Part shown: positions 10,680 to 23,887 of the stretch, in pieces | How the letters are laid out: every line of letters begins with the position of its first letter | Position numbering within the stretch: the first letter of the stretch is position 1 | Assembly: GCA_011947345.1 (NCBI GenBank) | Contig: JAAVTG010000663.1 | Span: 114,945-178,944, forward strand | From: Phytophthora quininea | Taxonomy: Eukaryota > Oomycota > Peronosporomycetes > Peronosporales > Peronosporaceae | Reading direction: 5' to 3' | Length of the DNA stretch: 64,000 nt | The notes under the pieces: generated by a model | Database searches by the model: none | The model's input: only the letters and a program-made list of their open reading frames with translations | What the model was told of the DNA's origin: nothing | Made by a program: the position numbers and the translations under genes

Positions 10680-13600
10680 ATGGGCGTATGCCTCAGCAAG
10701 TGTCCAGGTCTCGGACCAAAGGCCAATGTCTGTGACGTAGAGTCTCCGACCACGACAGCTCTCGGGGCGTCGACCTCCAAACTCACAGGAATCATCAGCG
10801 GAGGCCAACCCAGCAACTTGGTCTCGCCACACCCCAATGGGAAACCCCGTCGACTGGAGGAGACCCGCAAGAACACGAAGAGCACGCCTGCGTTGAACCG
10901 CGAGTCGTCACATGCGCGCAACCTAGAGCCCCGAAGAGGCTCTGCATCTTCACCGCGAAGACTCGAACGCTCCCATTCAACTGATGCAATATCGACTGTA
11001 AAGAAGCAAGATCCTGGTGGACCACCCACGCAGGCATCGGATTTACACGTACCGGCACCAACGCAAAAAGACATTCGTTGATCAAGCCACCGATGCGGCA
11101 AGTTGGCAGCGAAACGCACCTTGGAATTGACCAACGGAGTCGATCCAAGCACCCGCGACAAAAGAAGAAGCCCGTAACCATCGGCTTGGACGCTCTACTT
11201 CGAGACGAGAAGGCGAGGGTTGGCTTCTTCAAATACCTGCGCGCTGCAGCATACATGGACAAACTCCAAGTGGGCGATGAAGATGGCGAAGCGAAAACCG
11301 TGAGGAAATTGAGCCACCGGATGAAGGCAAGCCGCTGCGGAGCAAGAAGCTCCGGGCGAAAACGGTGGACTACCGGGAAGACTGCGCGTTGTTCTGGCTG
11401 GAGATCAGCGACCTGCTTAAAATCCCCAGCTCAACTGCGGCTGGAGTGGTATCGTCCTTTCAAATGGGACTCATGGACGACCTGTACGATGTGTATGTCG
11501 CCAAAGGAGCAACTCGTGAACTGCCGCTAGTGTCTCCGTCAGAACGGGAGGCGTTGGCGCAGCATCTCGTTGAACGCAATGCCGAGCGAGCTCTGTTAAT
11601 ATTCAAGATGCTGCTGCTCGATGTGTTGAATGTGGTCACGGCGAATTTCGATGAGTTTGTACGAGAACCTGGCCCGCTAGGCTACGCCCACGCCACAAAG
11701 AGCGAGTCGATGCGCAATGTGCTGGCACAGCTCGCCAAGCGTGTGGCAGGCGGCGGGGCCGACCGACGAGGCCATTTGCACCATATTCTCTCCACTCCGG
11801 CACTGTGTCGCATGTTCCGAGAGTTCCTCGAAGCGCGAAACTCGGTGGAGAACCTCCTGTTCATTATCGACGCTTTGGGCTTCGAAGACCTTGTCAACAC
11901 GTTCAAACACGCGACTGCCAGCAGCTTGGTCGTCCTGCAATCATCTTCACAAGCAACTTCCGCAATATCAACGAAGAGCACACGAGACGACACCACGGAG
12001 CCCCCTTCAGTGGAATCCCACCAGGACTACTGCGTTCGACAAGCGCACAAAATCTTCAACAAGTACGTTCGGTACGGCTCAAAGGCCGAGGTTTGTCTGG
12101 CTACGGCGGTCAAGGACCGACTTCTGGAGCGGCTAGTCGAGTACCCTCTGGGCGCAGATATCTTCAGCGATGCTGTATTGCTCTGTAGCGCCGAGTTGGT
12201 GCAGTCTCACCTGGATGCTTTCTATCGCACGGTGGCATATCTCTCGTATCAATCTGTAGCGCAGCAGAAAAAGCAGCTTATTAGCAACGGCAAGCAAAAC
12301 CGCGTACAGGAAGACCAAGCGGAACCTGCGACCTCACCTCCAGCTGCTGATGTCAACGCTGTCCCCGCTACAGTGTCTTCCGTCGTGGCTACTGCTGTTG
12401 CTGCCAATAGTGTCGGATCTGTTCTTACCGGTAGTAAGCAGGGTCAGATTGGGCTCGCCGAAATCCTGGAGGGCGCTGGAGTCCACGCATTTCGAGACTT
12501 TCTACGAGAGCAGGACATGGAGAACACACTCTTTTTCTACAAGGAGGTTTGTGAGTTCCAACGTCTCCCACACAGCCAGCGGCAGTACATTCAGATGCGA
12601 GCGCGACGAATATTCGACAAGTTCGTGCGGCGAGGGGGTCGATTGGAGCTTGAGCTGCCCGTGGAGACTCGGCGAGATATCCTCTGGAAGCTGGCAGCTC
12701 CCTCAGAAGCCACTTTTTCAGATGCACAGAGATTGGTGCTGCGTCAATGGGAAACACGTGACCTCCCAAGTTCCGCAACAGTCCCTTGTACCAGGAAATG
12801 CTCGACCAAATTGCCGCGTCGCCGTCAGCTCCGCCCCCGCGATTTCCCACGATGGAGAAGAGCAGACCGGGGCGAACAGCTCTGGCGGGTTTATTGACGT
12901 GTCGAAGCTTTCACTGCGTGAGTTCCTCGAGTTGGAGGATCTTCGCAAGTACTTCAGGCGGTTCCTCGAGCGCGAGCAGTGCGCGAACGAGCTGTACTTT
13001 TACTTTGAAATCGCCACTTTCCAGCAGTTCCCGACTTCCGACTACCTCACCCGACAAGCCAAGAAGCTGTTCAACCGATTCTGTGACCCTCAGTCTCGCG
13101 AGTTCGTTCCATTCTCCTCGACTGTGATCCATCACGACTTGCAGAGCAGCCTGAGCAACCCCAGTCCAGCCATGTTCAACAAGGCCCAGGACGAGATTTT
13201 CAACTTCTTCGCGACGACGCTGTTCCCAAAGTTCCACCAGAGCGAGATCTACCGCGGCATCCGCATCACTCCGCAGCAAATACGAGCAGCTCGACTGGCA
13301 GCGATGGGCGGGGCCTCCAGCAGGAAGATGGTCATGAAAAACAACCCCAGACGAGGATCTGTCCAGGCGCCAGGAGATCCAGGTCGACGGTCGAACTCAG
13401 TTATGACCCCGAACGGAGAACCCGAAGACGCGATGTCCGACGCAGCGCTGACCGAAGCCGACGTGACGGTGAATATGATCCTCGAGAACCAGGAGACCCG
13501 CGCGCTGTTCCTCTTCTTCTCGGAAGAAATGTACGCCTTGTATATCCCAGGGCACTTCGATTGTCGTGCTAACTTGTTTTGCCTCCACCCGCAGCTTCTG

Positions 13601-13967
13601 CACAGAGAGCATCTACTTCTGGATGGACTGCAACGAGTTCAAGGACATCCCGCACCGCAACTACCTTAAGCTGCGCGCGCAAAAGATCTACCGTAAGTAC
13701 ATTTGTGGCCGCGCCAAGCTGCAGGTGAACCTCGAGAGCTCGATGATCCGCGTGATCGAGGCCAGTCTCGACAACCCCACGCGCACGCTGTTCGTGCCAG
13801 CCCAGCGCTCCATCACCAAGATGCTCGAGCGAGACACGCTGCCAAAGTTCCGCCGCTCCAAACACGTACGTCCCAGCATCCTTCCATTGTTCTACAAAGC
13901 CAGCCTAACGTGTCCCTCCTGCTCGCAGTTCCAGCCCTGCTTCCAGTTGCTGCTCGCCGCCAGCTAA
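10680..13967 (+). CDS. lipid-anchored protein with five tandem RGS-like domains
   Basis: RGS domains speed up GTP hydrolysis by G-alpha subunits. The N-terminus MGVCLSKC has Gly2 and nearby Cys, a dual myristoylation/palmitoylation pattern, followed by a Ser/Arg-rich linker. Five RGS-like units follow. Unit 1 is divergent (about 11.2-11.7 kb). Unit 2 has FREFLEARNSVENLLFIIDA (11.8-12.2 kb). Unit 3 has FRDFLREQDMENTLFFY (12.45-12.8 kb). Unit 4 has YFRRFLEREQCANELYFYFE (12.9-13.3 kb). Unit 5 has CTESIYFWMDCNEFKDIP (13.5-13.95 kb). GT-AG introns lie at 13531-13594 (64 b) and 13866-13928 (63 b); removing the first joins FSEEI to FCTES in the RGS pattern. Frame breaks near 11075, 11297, 12766 (CCC) and 12873 (GGGG) each need one added base. 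Likely acts at the plasma membrane; the partner G-alpha is unknown. Confidence 0.85.
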
Positions 13968-14049
13968 GAAATATAAAATTATCATCAACTTTTCTCGTAC
14001 AGAAACTCGCCATCACCTCACACCGCTATAGACCTTGACCACCACACGC

Positions 14050-14535
14050 ATGGCGCTCGTCCGACGTCTCGCTCGCCCCTCCAGGACGCTGCTCAAGGCC
14101 GCGCCGGCCTGCCAGCTGCCCGTGGCGTCCTCGCGCTTCGGCACGCCCGTGCAGAGCCCGCCTCTGGCTCTGCGCGCCTTCCACGCATCCCCTCAGCGGG
14201 ACTCGGCCGTGCTGTTCGCCGGTCTAGGCGTGGCCGGCGCCGCGCTGAGCGCCAAGTACGTGATCCAGGTGTGGGAGGCCTACAAGAACCGCCCCAAGAG
14301 CGAGAAGGTGAGCTCCTGGAAGTACCGCAACTTCTACGACGGCCCGTTCGAGGACAAGATGACGCGTCGGGAGGCGGCGCTCATCCTGGGCGTGCGTGAG
14401 AGCGCGTCTGAGGAGCGCATCCGCAACGCGCACCGGAAGCTGCTGATCCTGAACCACCCGGACACGGGTGGCTCTACGTTCCTGGCTACCAAGATCAACC
14501 AGGCCAAGGAGATGCTGCTGGGCGGCGGCAAATAG
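14050..14535 (+). CDS. TIM14/PAM18-like J-protein of the mitochondrial import motor
   Basis: An intact 161-residue protein. PAM18/TIM14 is the J-domain subunit that stimulates mitochondrial Hsp70 at the TIM23 translocase. The N-terminus [19 protein letters not shown] is a basic targeting sequence. A single membrane segment follows, [20 protein letters not shown] (about residues 57-76). The C-terminal J-domain contains [20 protein letters not shown], the HPD tripeptide in LNHPDTGGS, and [12 protein letters not shown], which is the typical TIM14 ending. The ATG at 14050 is preferred because it starts the targeting peptide. The gene begins only 80 bases after the RGS gene and converges with the DOCK gene. 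Confidence 0.92.
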   Translation: MALVRRLARPSRTLLKAAPACQLPVASSRFGTPVQSPPLALRAFHASPQRDSAVLFAGLGVAGAALSAKYVIQVWEAYKNRPKSEKVSSWKYRNFYDGPFEDKMTRREAALILGVRESASEERIRNAHRKLLILNHPDTGGSTFLATKINQAKEMLLGGGK

Positions 14536-14626
14536 ACGCTGCCTGTTGTTAGACTGGACCAAATGCCATGGGGTGTTTCCTCCCTTTTATCTGCTGCTTC
14601 TTGGGGTTTTCTTCGTGTTTTGTAGC

Positions 14627-17600
14627 TCAACGACTGAAGGTGGACGGCAGTGGAGACACCGCGGCGGGATCGGACGAAGGGATAACAGTACAAGGAGCTG
14701 AGGGAGGTTGGCAGGCGCGGAAACGTGACGTTTGTTGGTGCAAACGAGCGAGGTCGGCAGCGCGTTCGTACGAGAACGAAATCTTGGTCTTGATCTGCTC
14801 CACCAACGCTGCGAAGCTGCGCTCGAACTCGGTCTGCAGCGGCGAGACTTCCACGAGAGGATGGTTGGCGTCTGTCTCCATGGGTAAAACTGCTGCGGGT
14901 CGTGCCAAAGTCGCGCCCAAGTCGGCCACTGGCGGCAGGAAACTATCGTCAGGAAGAGGGCGTTGCTCTTCGGAATGGTTGGAATGTGTCGATGACAATG
15001 GAAAATGATGCAGCGCAGCACCTGGCTGGTTTGAGCGACGGAAGGCCTCGCGGCTGATGACCAGACACTGCCAGCAAAGCAGCGCAAACTGGACCAGTAG
15101 GTTCGCAAGTTCATGTTGTTTTAGTTGACTGTCGTGTCTGCTCATGACATGCCCATGTGCGTCAATCAGCCCGGAAGTCTCACTTCCGAGAAAAGACTCG
15201 AGGATTTCGGGTATGCCGCCGTGTACGTGGGTGTCCACACTCCCTTTCAGGACCAGTGTCAGAGATTTCAGATCTGTTTTACCGACACGTTCGTTTTCAA
15301 TTTCGAGGCAGAGTAAAGCACAACGTTTCCGAATGTCGTCCATGGAGTTTTCAACGGGGCTGCGTACTTCTTCATGGCGCAATTGCACTCGCTGTCGATT
15401 GAGATGACACGGGAACGAGCATTCCACAGCCAGGTACGTGATTCGCTTCATTTGTTCCGATGTCTTGCCATACGAGAACGAGCTACCGAGAGTGAAGGGA
15501 ACTGCAAACTTGAACGCCACTCGCCATTGCTGGGCCTTTGTTTCCGTTGTCTTCAAGTGTGAAAGCTCTTCCATAATAACCTCCTCCACTGTCGTGACTC
15601 GCAAAAGATGACGTAAGGATTGTTTTCGCTACTGACAAGCGGCTTCGGCTCTGGGATAACGTCGACACGTTCGCACTGAGGATATTTGCCACGGAGGATT
15701 GTCTTCATCTCGCCCACAAACTCTCCGAGCGACACGAATTTACTACGTTTGTAGATGAACTCGTCGTTGGCAATGCGAGCTGAAACACAGCCACCGCCGT
15801 ATTGCACGCGGTAGAACGAGAAGACAGAGCTGGCGCGTTGGGATCCTCCCTCACGATTTTCTGCAAGCCGACCGACGACAGTGTCGATGTATTGGATCGT
15901 TTCCTGGTACTCTCGAAATCGTTGCTGGTGTTTGAGTCGCGATAGTAATTGTTCACTGATCGAAAGCTCCATACCGACGCAATCTGATCTCGCAGCATAG
16001 CTTCGAGCAACTAGCAGCTCGCGAACGACCCACTGCTGCACAGAATTGCTCATATCTACCGTTTGTTCCACGCATTTCACAGCCGAAATCTTGCAGCAAG
16101 CAGCCTCGGCGAATCGGTTGCGACGCAAATGCAGTTGCAGCAAAGCGTTCAGCCACACCAGCTTTTCCTCAAGCAGCCAACGTTGCGAAATGTCTTCGAC
16201 GACGCGTTCAACCCCTTCTTCAATTTCCTCAAAGTCGTGAGCGCCGTCAAGATTTCCGCACGCATCTCGCCATCGTTCATACGCGTGGATTTTCGCAGTG
16301 AGGTCATTGATGATGTCGATGAAGTGGAGGTGGAAGCTGAACGGGATGGATAGCACAGTGCCGCGCGAGGTGGTTGCAAACGACCGCATTTGATCTAGCA
16401 GATCCCGTAGGGAGGTAGTCGAGATAGGAAGTAGTAGCTCTGTTTTGCCTGGTACCGGGAAGAAGATTGAGGTCATCACTTTGAGTACCGGCGCCTTCAG
16501 GAGAAGAAAGCTACCCGTTTGCTCGTAGCAAACCGCGAGTAATTGACTTAAAAATGTTGCAGCGTGTCGCTGAACCACCGAATCCTTTGCGGTAGTGGCG
16601 ATACTCATGAGCAACTGGATTCGGCGCTGATCGTGCACCAGCGGCAGTCCAGGGATTCGAGTTGCAAATAGTTCGGAGGAAAATCGAATAACGAAAGTCT
16701 GCAAGTAAGCGAGCAGGGTTACTACGAAGCTCCCTTTATCGCAATCGTCTTCATTGTCATCTCCAGTATTGCTGTCGCCATCCCAATTACTGTTCAAATG
16801 CTCGATAGCGCTAGCTTGCTGCAGCAGTTTAAATAGTAATTCTGTGATTGCGCCCAGGAAAACAAGCGCCTGGTTGGTAGATGTAGCGCCATACTTTTGT
16901 TGCCTCCCCAGCTGAGGTGTACGGGATATTGCTATCACCTTGATTAATGTTTCGAATTGATCCACAGCAGTCTGCAAGACTCTCAACGCAGTAAATGCCA
17001 CTACGCGTTGCAACGTTGCAATATGTTCGTCCCGGCTATCGGAGACCCCTTCCACCGACGCGGCATTGCTATTAGGACCCGCCTTCTCTTCCGACCCGTT
17101 GCCGAGATTACTTCGACGCTGCTGAAGGCCTGGATGATGTTTGTTCCAATTTCGTGGAAGCGATCTGTTCGTTGTATTTCTGCTCGAGCTTTCGACCCCA
17201 TTTTGAATCCCTTCACTCGAATTAGTGTTGTCAATTGGATTCGATTTCGTCGCGAATGCAGCCGACGCATCTGTCCTGCGATGAAAACTTCGACGATGTG
17301 CAAGACGTTGCTCCAGAAGTGTGAGTCCCGTTTCGGTATCGCGACCTGCTAGATCAGGCGCTAGCAAAAGCCGCCGCAACTGATCTCCGCCGGGTGTCTC
17401 TGGCTCCGTGATAAGGAACATGTCGATCATGTTGCGCGCTAGCGCGAGGCAACCATGGACGTGGGCTTCATCGTACAGTGGAAATTCGCCAACGGCTTCT
17501 GTTTCAGTCGATGCCTTGGGCGGAGGGCTCGAGGATATCTTTTTAACTGCATCGTGGTAGGTGATTATCGTCTCTGTATATCCCAAACGATCTTGCTGAT

Positions 17601-20600
17601 CATCTTCGTGGTCTTCTATCGGCTGAAAGAAAAGTCGTAGCCTTAAATCAGAAACGCTGTGCAAAAGGTGAACCACGCATGCAAGCATCTCTTTCTTGAG
17701 GTCCCAGTCTGACTGTTTTTCATGGCTGGTTACATCCTCAATATTTGGGCTTGAGAGGAGCCTTCCTGCGTTGTGAAGTGTGCAAGACGATGAATGAACG
17801 GGTAATATTGCAGCGCAATTGCTTCTTGCTGTTGGAAGCTTTGAAACCGTGGATTGTATGCCTGCACGGTGAACATCCTTGTCAGTAATCGCATTGCATC
17901 GACGCGAATCTTGTACTCCATTTGAGTATCCACGACAGCTAAAAGTTTCTCGAAGATAGTTTTGGCGAGCCAAGCCTGTGCTTTCACCGAGATTGTTTCT
18001 CCTTGGGACACTGCACCATTCACACTTGGGAAGAATTCAAAGTCTACCAAAATGTGAAGAAATGGAAACCAAATGTGCCGCAGACTGTTGGCGTCACCAT
18101 GTATATCGATCCAGTTCATGTAACCAGCGATGATTCGAGCGGAGAGAGCATTCTTCACCACGAGAAATATCCCACGACAAAAGTACGCCACACTACGGTT
18201 TACTTGTTTCTGAAGCAACAGGCCATTTGACTTTTCACCAGCACACATTATCAGCTGACAAAGTACGCGTTCGAGAACCACCTCACTGTTTCTGTCTAGC
18301 TTGCTTGGTAGCGTGTTTTCGCTGTTTTGACCAAGCAAGTGCATGGCCATCGATTTCAGAGTAAGTTGAAGCAAAACATTAGAGTATGTTAGGGACATCC
18401 TCTTGGCCTCGACGTTTTCTTCGATGGAAGCCTTGTTGTTGAGTACGTTTAACCACGTTTCAAGTAGAGCACTGAAAACTGGCGGAAACGTTTTACGCCC
18501 ACTGCTCGGGGACTTGGCCGATTTGAAGCTATTCGGATCATCAATTACTCTCTCGTCAAACACGATATGAACAAAATCATGAAGGACTCGATTCATTTCG
18601 TACATCTTCAATGGACTATGGGGATTCCAACTTGCTTTCTCCAAGACACTAAGAAAAGCGCGGAAAGCCGACCACCGCACAATCGACGTTCCACATCGTA
18701 AGTAGCCGAGAATGTACTTTGCGATCATCAAGAAAAGTAGCGCACGTTTGGCGCACTACTTTCATTGAGTCGCATCAAACGGCTGACAATTTTTCTTCAT
18801 CACCCTCGGCGATCTGAGTGCTGCTGCTACCTCCGTGAAAAGGTTTCAGAAAGTCGGCGACAGCATTATCGTGACTGTGAACCGACGAGAGTACACGACT
18901 ACGGCAGCTGAACGTGGTCTTTGAATTGTCAAGTACCCCATCTCGCGCAGCTCCAACGTATCCAGGCGGCAATAACACAGCCCCTCCCGATGGACACACT
19001 TTTGAAGTTGTAGGAGGAGGAGTAACGTTCAATACGTATTTGCTATCTTGAAGAATTGTTCCGTCTGGGCCAAGAAGAGGTAATACCGAATACCCGACAA
19101 GTTCTTGCTGGGGTTGACTCGGTTGTAGCTTTTTGCAATGCACGTGGTAGAACGTGAAAAGAGGTGATGTTCCATCGTTACAACCTCTGGAAGGCAAATT
19201 TTCATTTCATCGTCAAACTGCGGACTCTTCTGGTGGTAGCCCACCGAGACGTAGGCTGACCGACTAACTTGACTGTTGGCCCGATATATTGCCTTCATAA
19301 CATCACCATCATTTTCTTCTGCCCCACGGACAGCGTCAACTTCTTTTGCAGCAGCTGAACGCGGATGGCAAGATTGCGATACTGGCACTTCTCAACCTGA
19401 AGGGGGTACATGTAGAGCACGTTCACATACGAGATGGCCAGAGGCCCGGCACCGACAAGACCTAGAGCTGGTACGAGTGACAGCGGACAAAAAGGTTGAA
19501 CTTCACGACACCGAATTCTTGTGCTATGATGACCACTTTTATCGGCCCCTTGTGTTCCTGGTGCACTGACGGGCTGCTCGGAAAAGGGATCCACGATGTC
19601 TAGAATCAACTTATTATCGGCATGCTCCCCTCCAAACCAAACTTTAACTCGTCCAGTTCATTCTCCGCTATTTGATCAATATCAAATTCGCACTGCGCAG
19701 GGATAGTTTTATCCCTGTTCAGGGTAAGGCATTAATACTTTCTTTGGTGGAATGCAACTTGACAACGATACGTACTTTAGAGTGCCACGAATGGCTTCCG
19801 CGATGAGTTGAAGGCGCTGCTCTTCGTGTATGCATGATCGTTGTCTGTATAATGCCATCGTCCGCTTCGTACCTTTCACAAGAGGCATGACTCCCCACCC
19901 GAGAGGTTGCTGAAATCGACCTAACCGTATCCCACAATCCGCTGCCTTTTCAACCAATTTCTTTTGCTCAGCAGGAGAGGAATGTTTCTCTGGTGTGCAG
20001 TAGGGCGCAAGTGCGACATCGCTATCCCCAACCAACATTTTGGCCACTTTTAAAACCAGGTAGAGGTTCTGAAGTTGCATCTTTGGCAGGATGTACACCA
20101 ATGCTGCTGGCGGAATTGTACAGTCGATTTTGTTCAGCATTGGGCCAGGTATGCGAAAGCTAAACTCCTCCGTCACACGGGCACCAGATACGATGTCATA
20201 TACAAGCATCCTGCAATAAAGTGGCTCGACCTGCACAGTCATAATACCGTTTAATAAACATGTCCATCAGCACTTCATCGGCAATTCAACTCACCGTGCC
20301 GAGTGCAAACCGAAGGCGTGGCTTGATCAAAAATGCCTGCGACTCTGTGATCGCCAGGCGAGGCTCCAGAAAGGACGATGGATACAACTCGGATGCAAAT
20401 GTCGGCTCCCCGGGCGTGTACTGCGAGTCGTAGCTCTTCAAGAACGGCTCCTCTGCACTCGATATTAGTAGCCTATATCACAGCATACAATCTAGGCCAT
20501 GTCCTCACCTGCTTTCGCCTGATCTTCCTCCGACGGCGACGGCAGTGGCAGCCGCAACGCTCTCCATGGCCGCGAGAACTCCTGCAGAATGGGGGCTTCC

Positions 20601-20901
20601 AATGGGGAGGAAGTCGGCAGCGGAAGCTCCACTGGGCGTCTCCATCTCTTCCTTGGCACATCCACAAGCTCCAACGTGCCTTGGGGATGCCGAACCCCGC
20701 GTCGTGATGCATCAAGTCGCCCTCCGTCGGCTGATCTGCCTGCGAGTCGTCTGCAACCCACTGCGCGTGGGCGACGTCTCTTTCCTGGGTGAGCTGCCCG
20801 CGCTCCACGCCCTGCCCCTCGGCTCCATTGTGATTTAGAAAGATCTTATTTTTACTAAGCGACGCTTCATCTGGGCCTGGCGGTCTGGCGGAAGTCTCCA
20901 T
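14627..20901 (-). CDS. DOCK-family Rho guanine nucleotide exchange factor
   Basis: Roughly 2000 residues, as usual for DOCK proteins, which load Rac/Cdc42-type GTPases through the DHR2 domain and bind phosphoinositides through DHR1. DHR1 (about 19.0-19.45 kb) shows VNVLYMYPLQ, VGYHQKSPQFDDEMKICLPE, HHL followed by FTFYHVHC, and VGYSVLPLLG. DHR2 (about 15.0-15.9 kb) shows YKRSKFVSLGEFVGEM, NNPYVIF, FKFAVPFTLGSSFSYG, EQMKRITYLAVE, PVENSMDDIRKRC and LVLKGSVDTHVHGGIPE. GT-AG introns fit at 20453-20508, 20231-20294 and about 19693-19771; another intron or shift lies near 18735-18830. Single-base frame breaks occur near 20675, 19620, 19330 (AAAA), 19145, 17735 and 15600 (TTTT). The start ATG is at 20901. 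It is divergent from RRP41. Confidence 0.88.
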
Positions 20902-21101
20902 TCCTGATCAGTGAATGGACATGACGTGAAAACACCCATCCGTCCCTCCTCTTGCTGGTGTGGTTGTTCGCTAGTCTGCGGAACGCGAAATGACCAAGAA
21001 AGCGCGCAGGAGTGATGGTTAACTTCAACTTGCCTCAAATGATGTACGTTACACTATTTACAACCTACAATTTGCTCGACTCGCGACCAAGCAATACCAA
21101 A
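20902..21101. promoter_or_regulatory. compact bidirectional upstream region
   Basis: Only 200 bases separate the divergent starts of the DOCK gene (minus) and RRP41 (plus). Both promoters must fit in this interval or extend into 5' leaders. No named element is recognised. Confidence 0.4.
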
Positions 21102-22021
21102 ATGGCGGCGAAGGCAGGCAATGCGAGCGTTCTGGGCGGCGCCTCCAGCGGCGAGTTCATCTCTGTGGCGGGTCTGCGTGTGGACGGCCGTCGCAGTGAA
21201 GAGGTGCGCCGCATCCGCACGCGCTTCGGGCTCTTCTCGCGCGTGGACGGCTCCAGCTACTACGAGCAGGGCAACACCAAGGTGGTGGCGGTGGTCTACG
21301 GCCCGCGGGAGCTGCGCGGCAGCGGCAGGCTCTGTCAACAGTGGCGTAGCTGCTGTAGGTACCGGATCGGGCAACGCCGCCAGCAACACGCAGCCCCGAG
21401 CCAGCGTCAACTGCGAGTTCACCCAGGCGGCCTTCGCAACGTCGGAGCGCAAGCCGCAGCGCAGCGGAGACCGCAAGAAGGTGGAGATGTCGCTGGCCGT
21501 TAAGCAGATCTTCGAGGCCTGCATCCAGACGCAGCTGTACCCGCGCTCGCAGATCGACATCTTCGTGCAGGTGCTGCACGCGGACGGGGGCGAGCTGGCG
21601 GCCAGTATCAACGCCATCACGCTGGCGCTGATCGACGCGGGCATTGCACTCAACGACTTTGTGGTGGCATCTTCGGCTGGATATCTGCAACAGACCATGC
21701 TCTGCGGTAGGTGGCAAGTTGTTGGGGCAAGGTTATTAACTGACGGTGGGTGACTGACACTTGGATATACCTTTTTAATTGTTGGCAGACCTGAACTATG
21801 CCGAGGAAGTGGCGCGCGCGCCGCAGATGGTCATTGCGCTAAACCCGCGTACGCAGAAGCTGAACCTGCTGCAGATGGAGTGCAAGCTCCCACTGGAGCT
21901 GTTCGAGAGTCTCATGGAGGTGGCAACCGAAGGCTGCAACCAGATCTACGACCTGCTGCAGAACGCCGTCCGCGAGAACACGTGGAAGCGGCTGCGTTTG
22001 CGCGGCTCGGCGGCTGCATGA
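21102..22021 (+). CDS. RRP41: exosome core subunit RRP41 (EXOSC4-like, RNase PH fold)
   Basis: RRP41 pairs with RRP45 in the six-subunit ring of the RNA exosome that channels RNA to the catalytic subunits. Family features are LRVDGRRSEEVRRIRTRFG, YYEQGNTKVVAVVYGPRE, VNCEFTQAAF, DRKKVEMSLAVKQIFEACI, QLYPRSQIDIFVQVLHADGG, INAITLALIDAGI and DLNYAEE. An 82-base GT-AG intron at 21707-21788 joins LC to DLNYAEE at a split Asp codon. The frame changes near 21330, after GPRELRG, in a GGC-rich stretch, consistent with two missing bases or one extra base. The ATG at 21102 is chosen because it directly precedes the conserved N-terminus. The C-terminal helix and TGA at 22019 look complete. Confidence 0.92.
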
Positions 22022-22276
22022 TGTACAGACAAATAGTATTGGAAAGCAACAGAGATGGTCTTGGCAGCATCATGGCAAACTTCCACTCCAGCAGGAGTTC
22101 CCCTCTATGTAGTCATGTAGAGAGACAAAGGTGAATTTCAAGGATGAATATCCTCGTATAAGAAATACTTTACCATACAAAAACAAGTCACCCGTTTTCC
22201 CGGCAAAGTCGAAGTTTGAATTTCGGTCGCGCGCTCAACAGGATCAGTCCCACAACGTCCTGGTGGCGCGCAGGCA

Positions 22277-23873
22277 ATGGATCTCCACTACTCTTCCGCT
22301 GGTCGGGGCGCCGTCAATTCGACCTCGATGAACGCACAAGAGAACCAAGAGTCTGGACACATCAGAACGGGCGGGAAACTCACAGCGGACGCGTCTGTAG
22401 ACGGCGCCAAAGCGAGGAGTTCAAATGGGCCAGGCGTAGGTCAGCGGACGCAGCGGCGGGCGCTGCACAGCATCGACAGTAACCAGCCACGACAAGTTTC
22501 AACACCAGTGAGCACTTCTTCCAAGTCCAAACTGCTGGTTTGGCCCTCCCACGGGCAGAAAACCCCTTAAAAGCTGAGCAACAGACACTTACGACAGGAC
22601 TGGACAAACGACCGAAATCGGGGCCCATGGGGCCCAGCACAGAGGAAGTAGACCCGGTTATTGGGCACAAAAGATCTGTAACGGAGTTGGTCAAGTCTCT
22701 GAGACAATCAGAGCAGCAGGAGAGCGAGAACTTGGCCTGGATGGACATGATGCTGGCGCTGCTGGAGAAACGCTACGGCCTCCGCTTTAATCTGCCAGTA
22801 AATCTGGAGGAGCTGGAGGCTGCTAACATGTTCCAACCCCACAACACAAGAGGCTCAAAGCAGATACTGCTGTGCGTGCACCACTGGCAAACAACAACAG
22901 GACCAATAATATTGTTGGAGGTAGTAGAATTTCAGGCTGCGGTGAAAATCTGGCACCAAAGAGAGACATGCCTACGAGCTTGAACACGCACCGGACCTCA
23001 GCGCGGTTCAACCATGAGCTCGAGGAGCAAGCACGAGAGGTGAAGCGACAGCGACTCCTGTTGCGGCATGCCCAGCAGATTCAAGGGTCGAGCGTGTCTT
23101 CGTCAACGAGCTGCGGATGCAAGACTGGGTGCTTGAAGATGTACTGCATGTGCTTCAGCTCGCGCGGGTTCTGCCACGCTGGATGCGGCTGTGGCGACTG
23201 TAAGAACTCACGGACCAACAAAACGCAGCGCGTGGAGGCGATTCAGAACTATCTAGCCAATGATCCTCGCGCTTTCTCTTATGCTTCGCAGCCCCAAGAC
23301 TCCAACAAGGCCGATTTTCTTCACCTCCTGCCGCAGGTATGGCTGAGTCTCCACTCTATTTTGTTTTTGCTTTGTGCTTGCAGCTAAAACCGCGATGGTC
23401 TTTCACAGAAATCTAGCGCGGTCGTGATGCGAGGCTGTCGCTGCAAGAAATCCAAGTGTTTGAAGAAGTACTGCGAGTGTTTCCAGAACTCCATCGGATG
23501 TACGTCACACTGTCGGTGCGTGGACTGCTCCAACCATAGCGAGTCAGCGGTCACCCACAAGCACCCTCATCTCAAAAGGCAAGCGCCGTCTCTCAAGACA
23601 AGCGCTCGATTAGCAGCCCAAGCCGTTCCACCCAGTGCAAATCACAGTGACCAAGCAACCCCGCCGGAACCTCGTCGGCAAGTCGCTGCGTTTGAACTTG
23701 TAGCCTTCAAATTGACTACAAGTTTTGCTGCTGTAATCACAACATCGTCAATACTAGTAGATCTGGTTAAGCAAGAACAAGTTGACTTGCGACCTCCGAT
23801 CATCCACTTATTTGGGGCGGACGAAACCCACTTAATTTGGAAGCATACTGAATTCGAGACTGACAAAGCGTGA
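22277..23873 (+). CDS. CXC (TSO1/LIN54-type) DNA-binding protein
   Basis: CXC-hinge-CXC proteins bind CHR promoter elements; LIN54 does so in cell-cycle MuvB/DREAM complexes. The first motif is [20 protein letters not shown] followed by [10 protein letters not shown]; the hinge is [16 protein letters not shown]; the second motif is [17 protein letters not shown] followed by [11 protein letters not shown] 72-base GT-AG intron at 23337-23408 separates the hinge from the second CXC motif. The N-terminal part is polar with a predicted helix at [16 protein letters not shown]. Frame breaks near 22550 and 22870 each need one added base. The TGA at 23871 lies 14 bases before the ATG of the next gene, unusually tight, so the 3' end may be mis-set or the two genes overlap in their untranslated regions. 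The start (22277 or 22328) is not certain. Confidence 0.82.
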
Positions 23874-23887
23874 GGTTCGCACCTTCG

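Noticed and set aside
13531..13594. Frame change in the RGS gene treated as another missing base
   Set aside because: A GT-AG intron of 64 bases fits better: splicing places FSEEI next to FCTES with the same spacing as the other RGS units.
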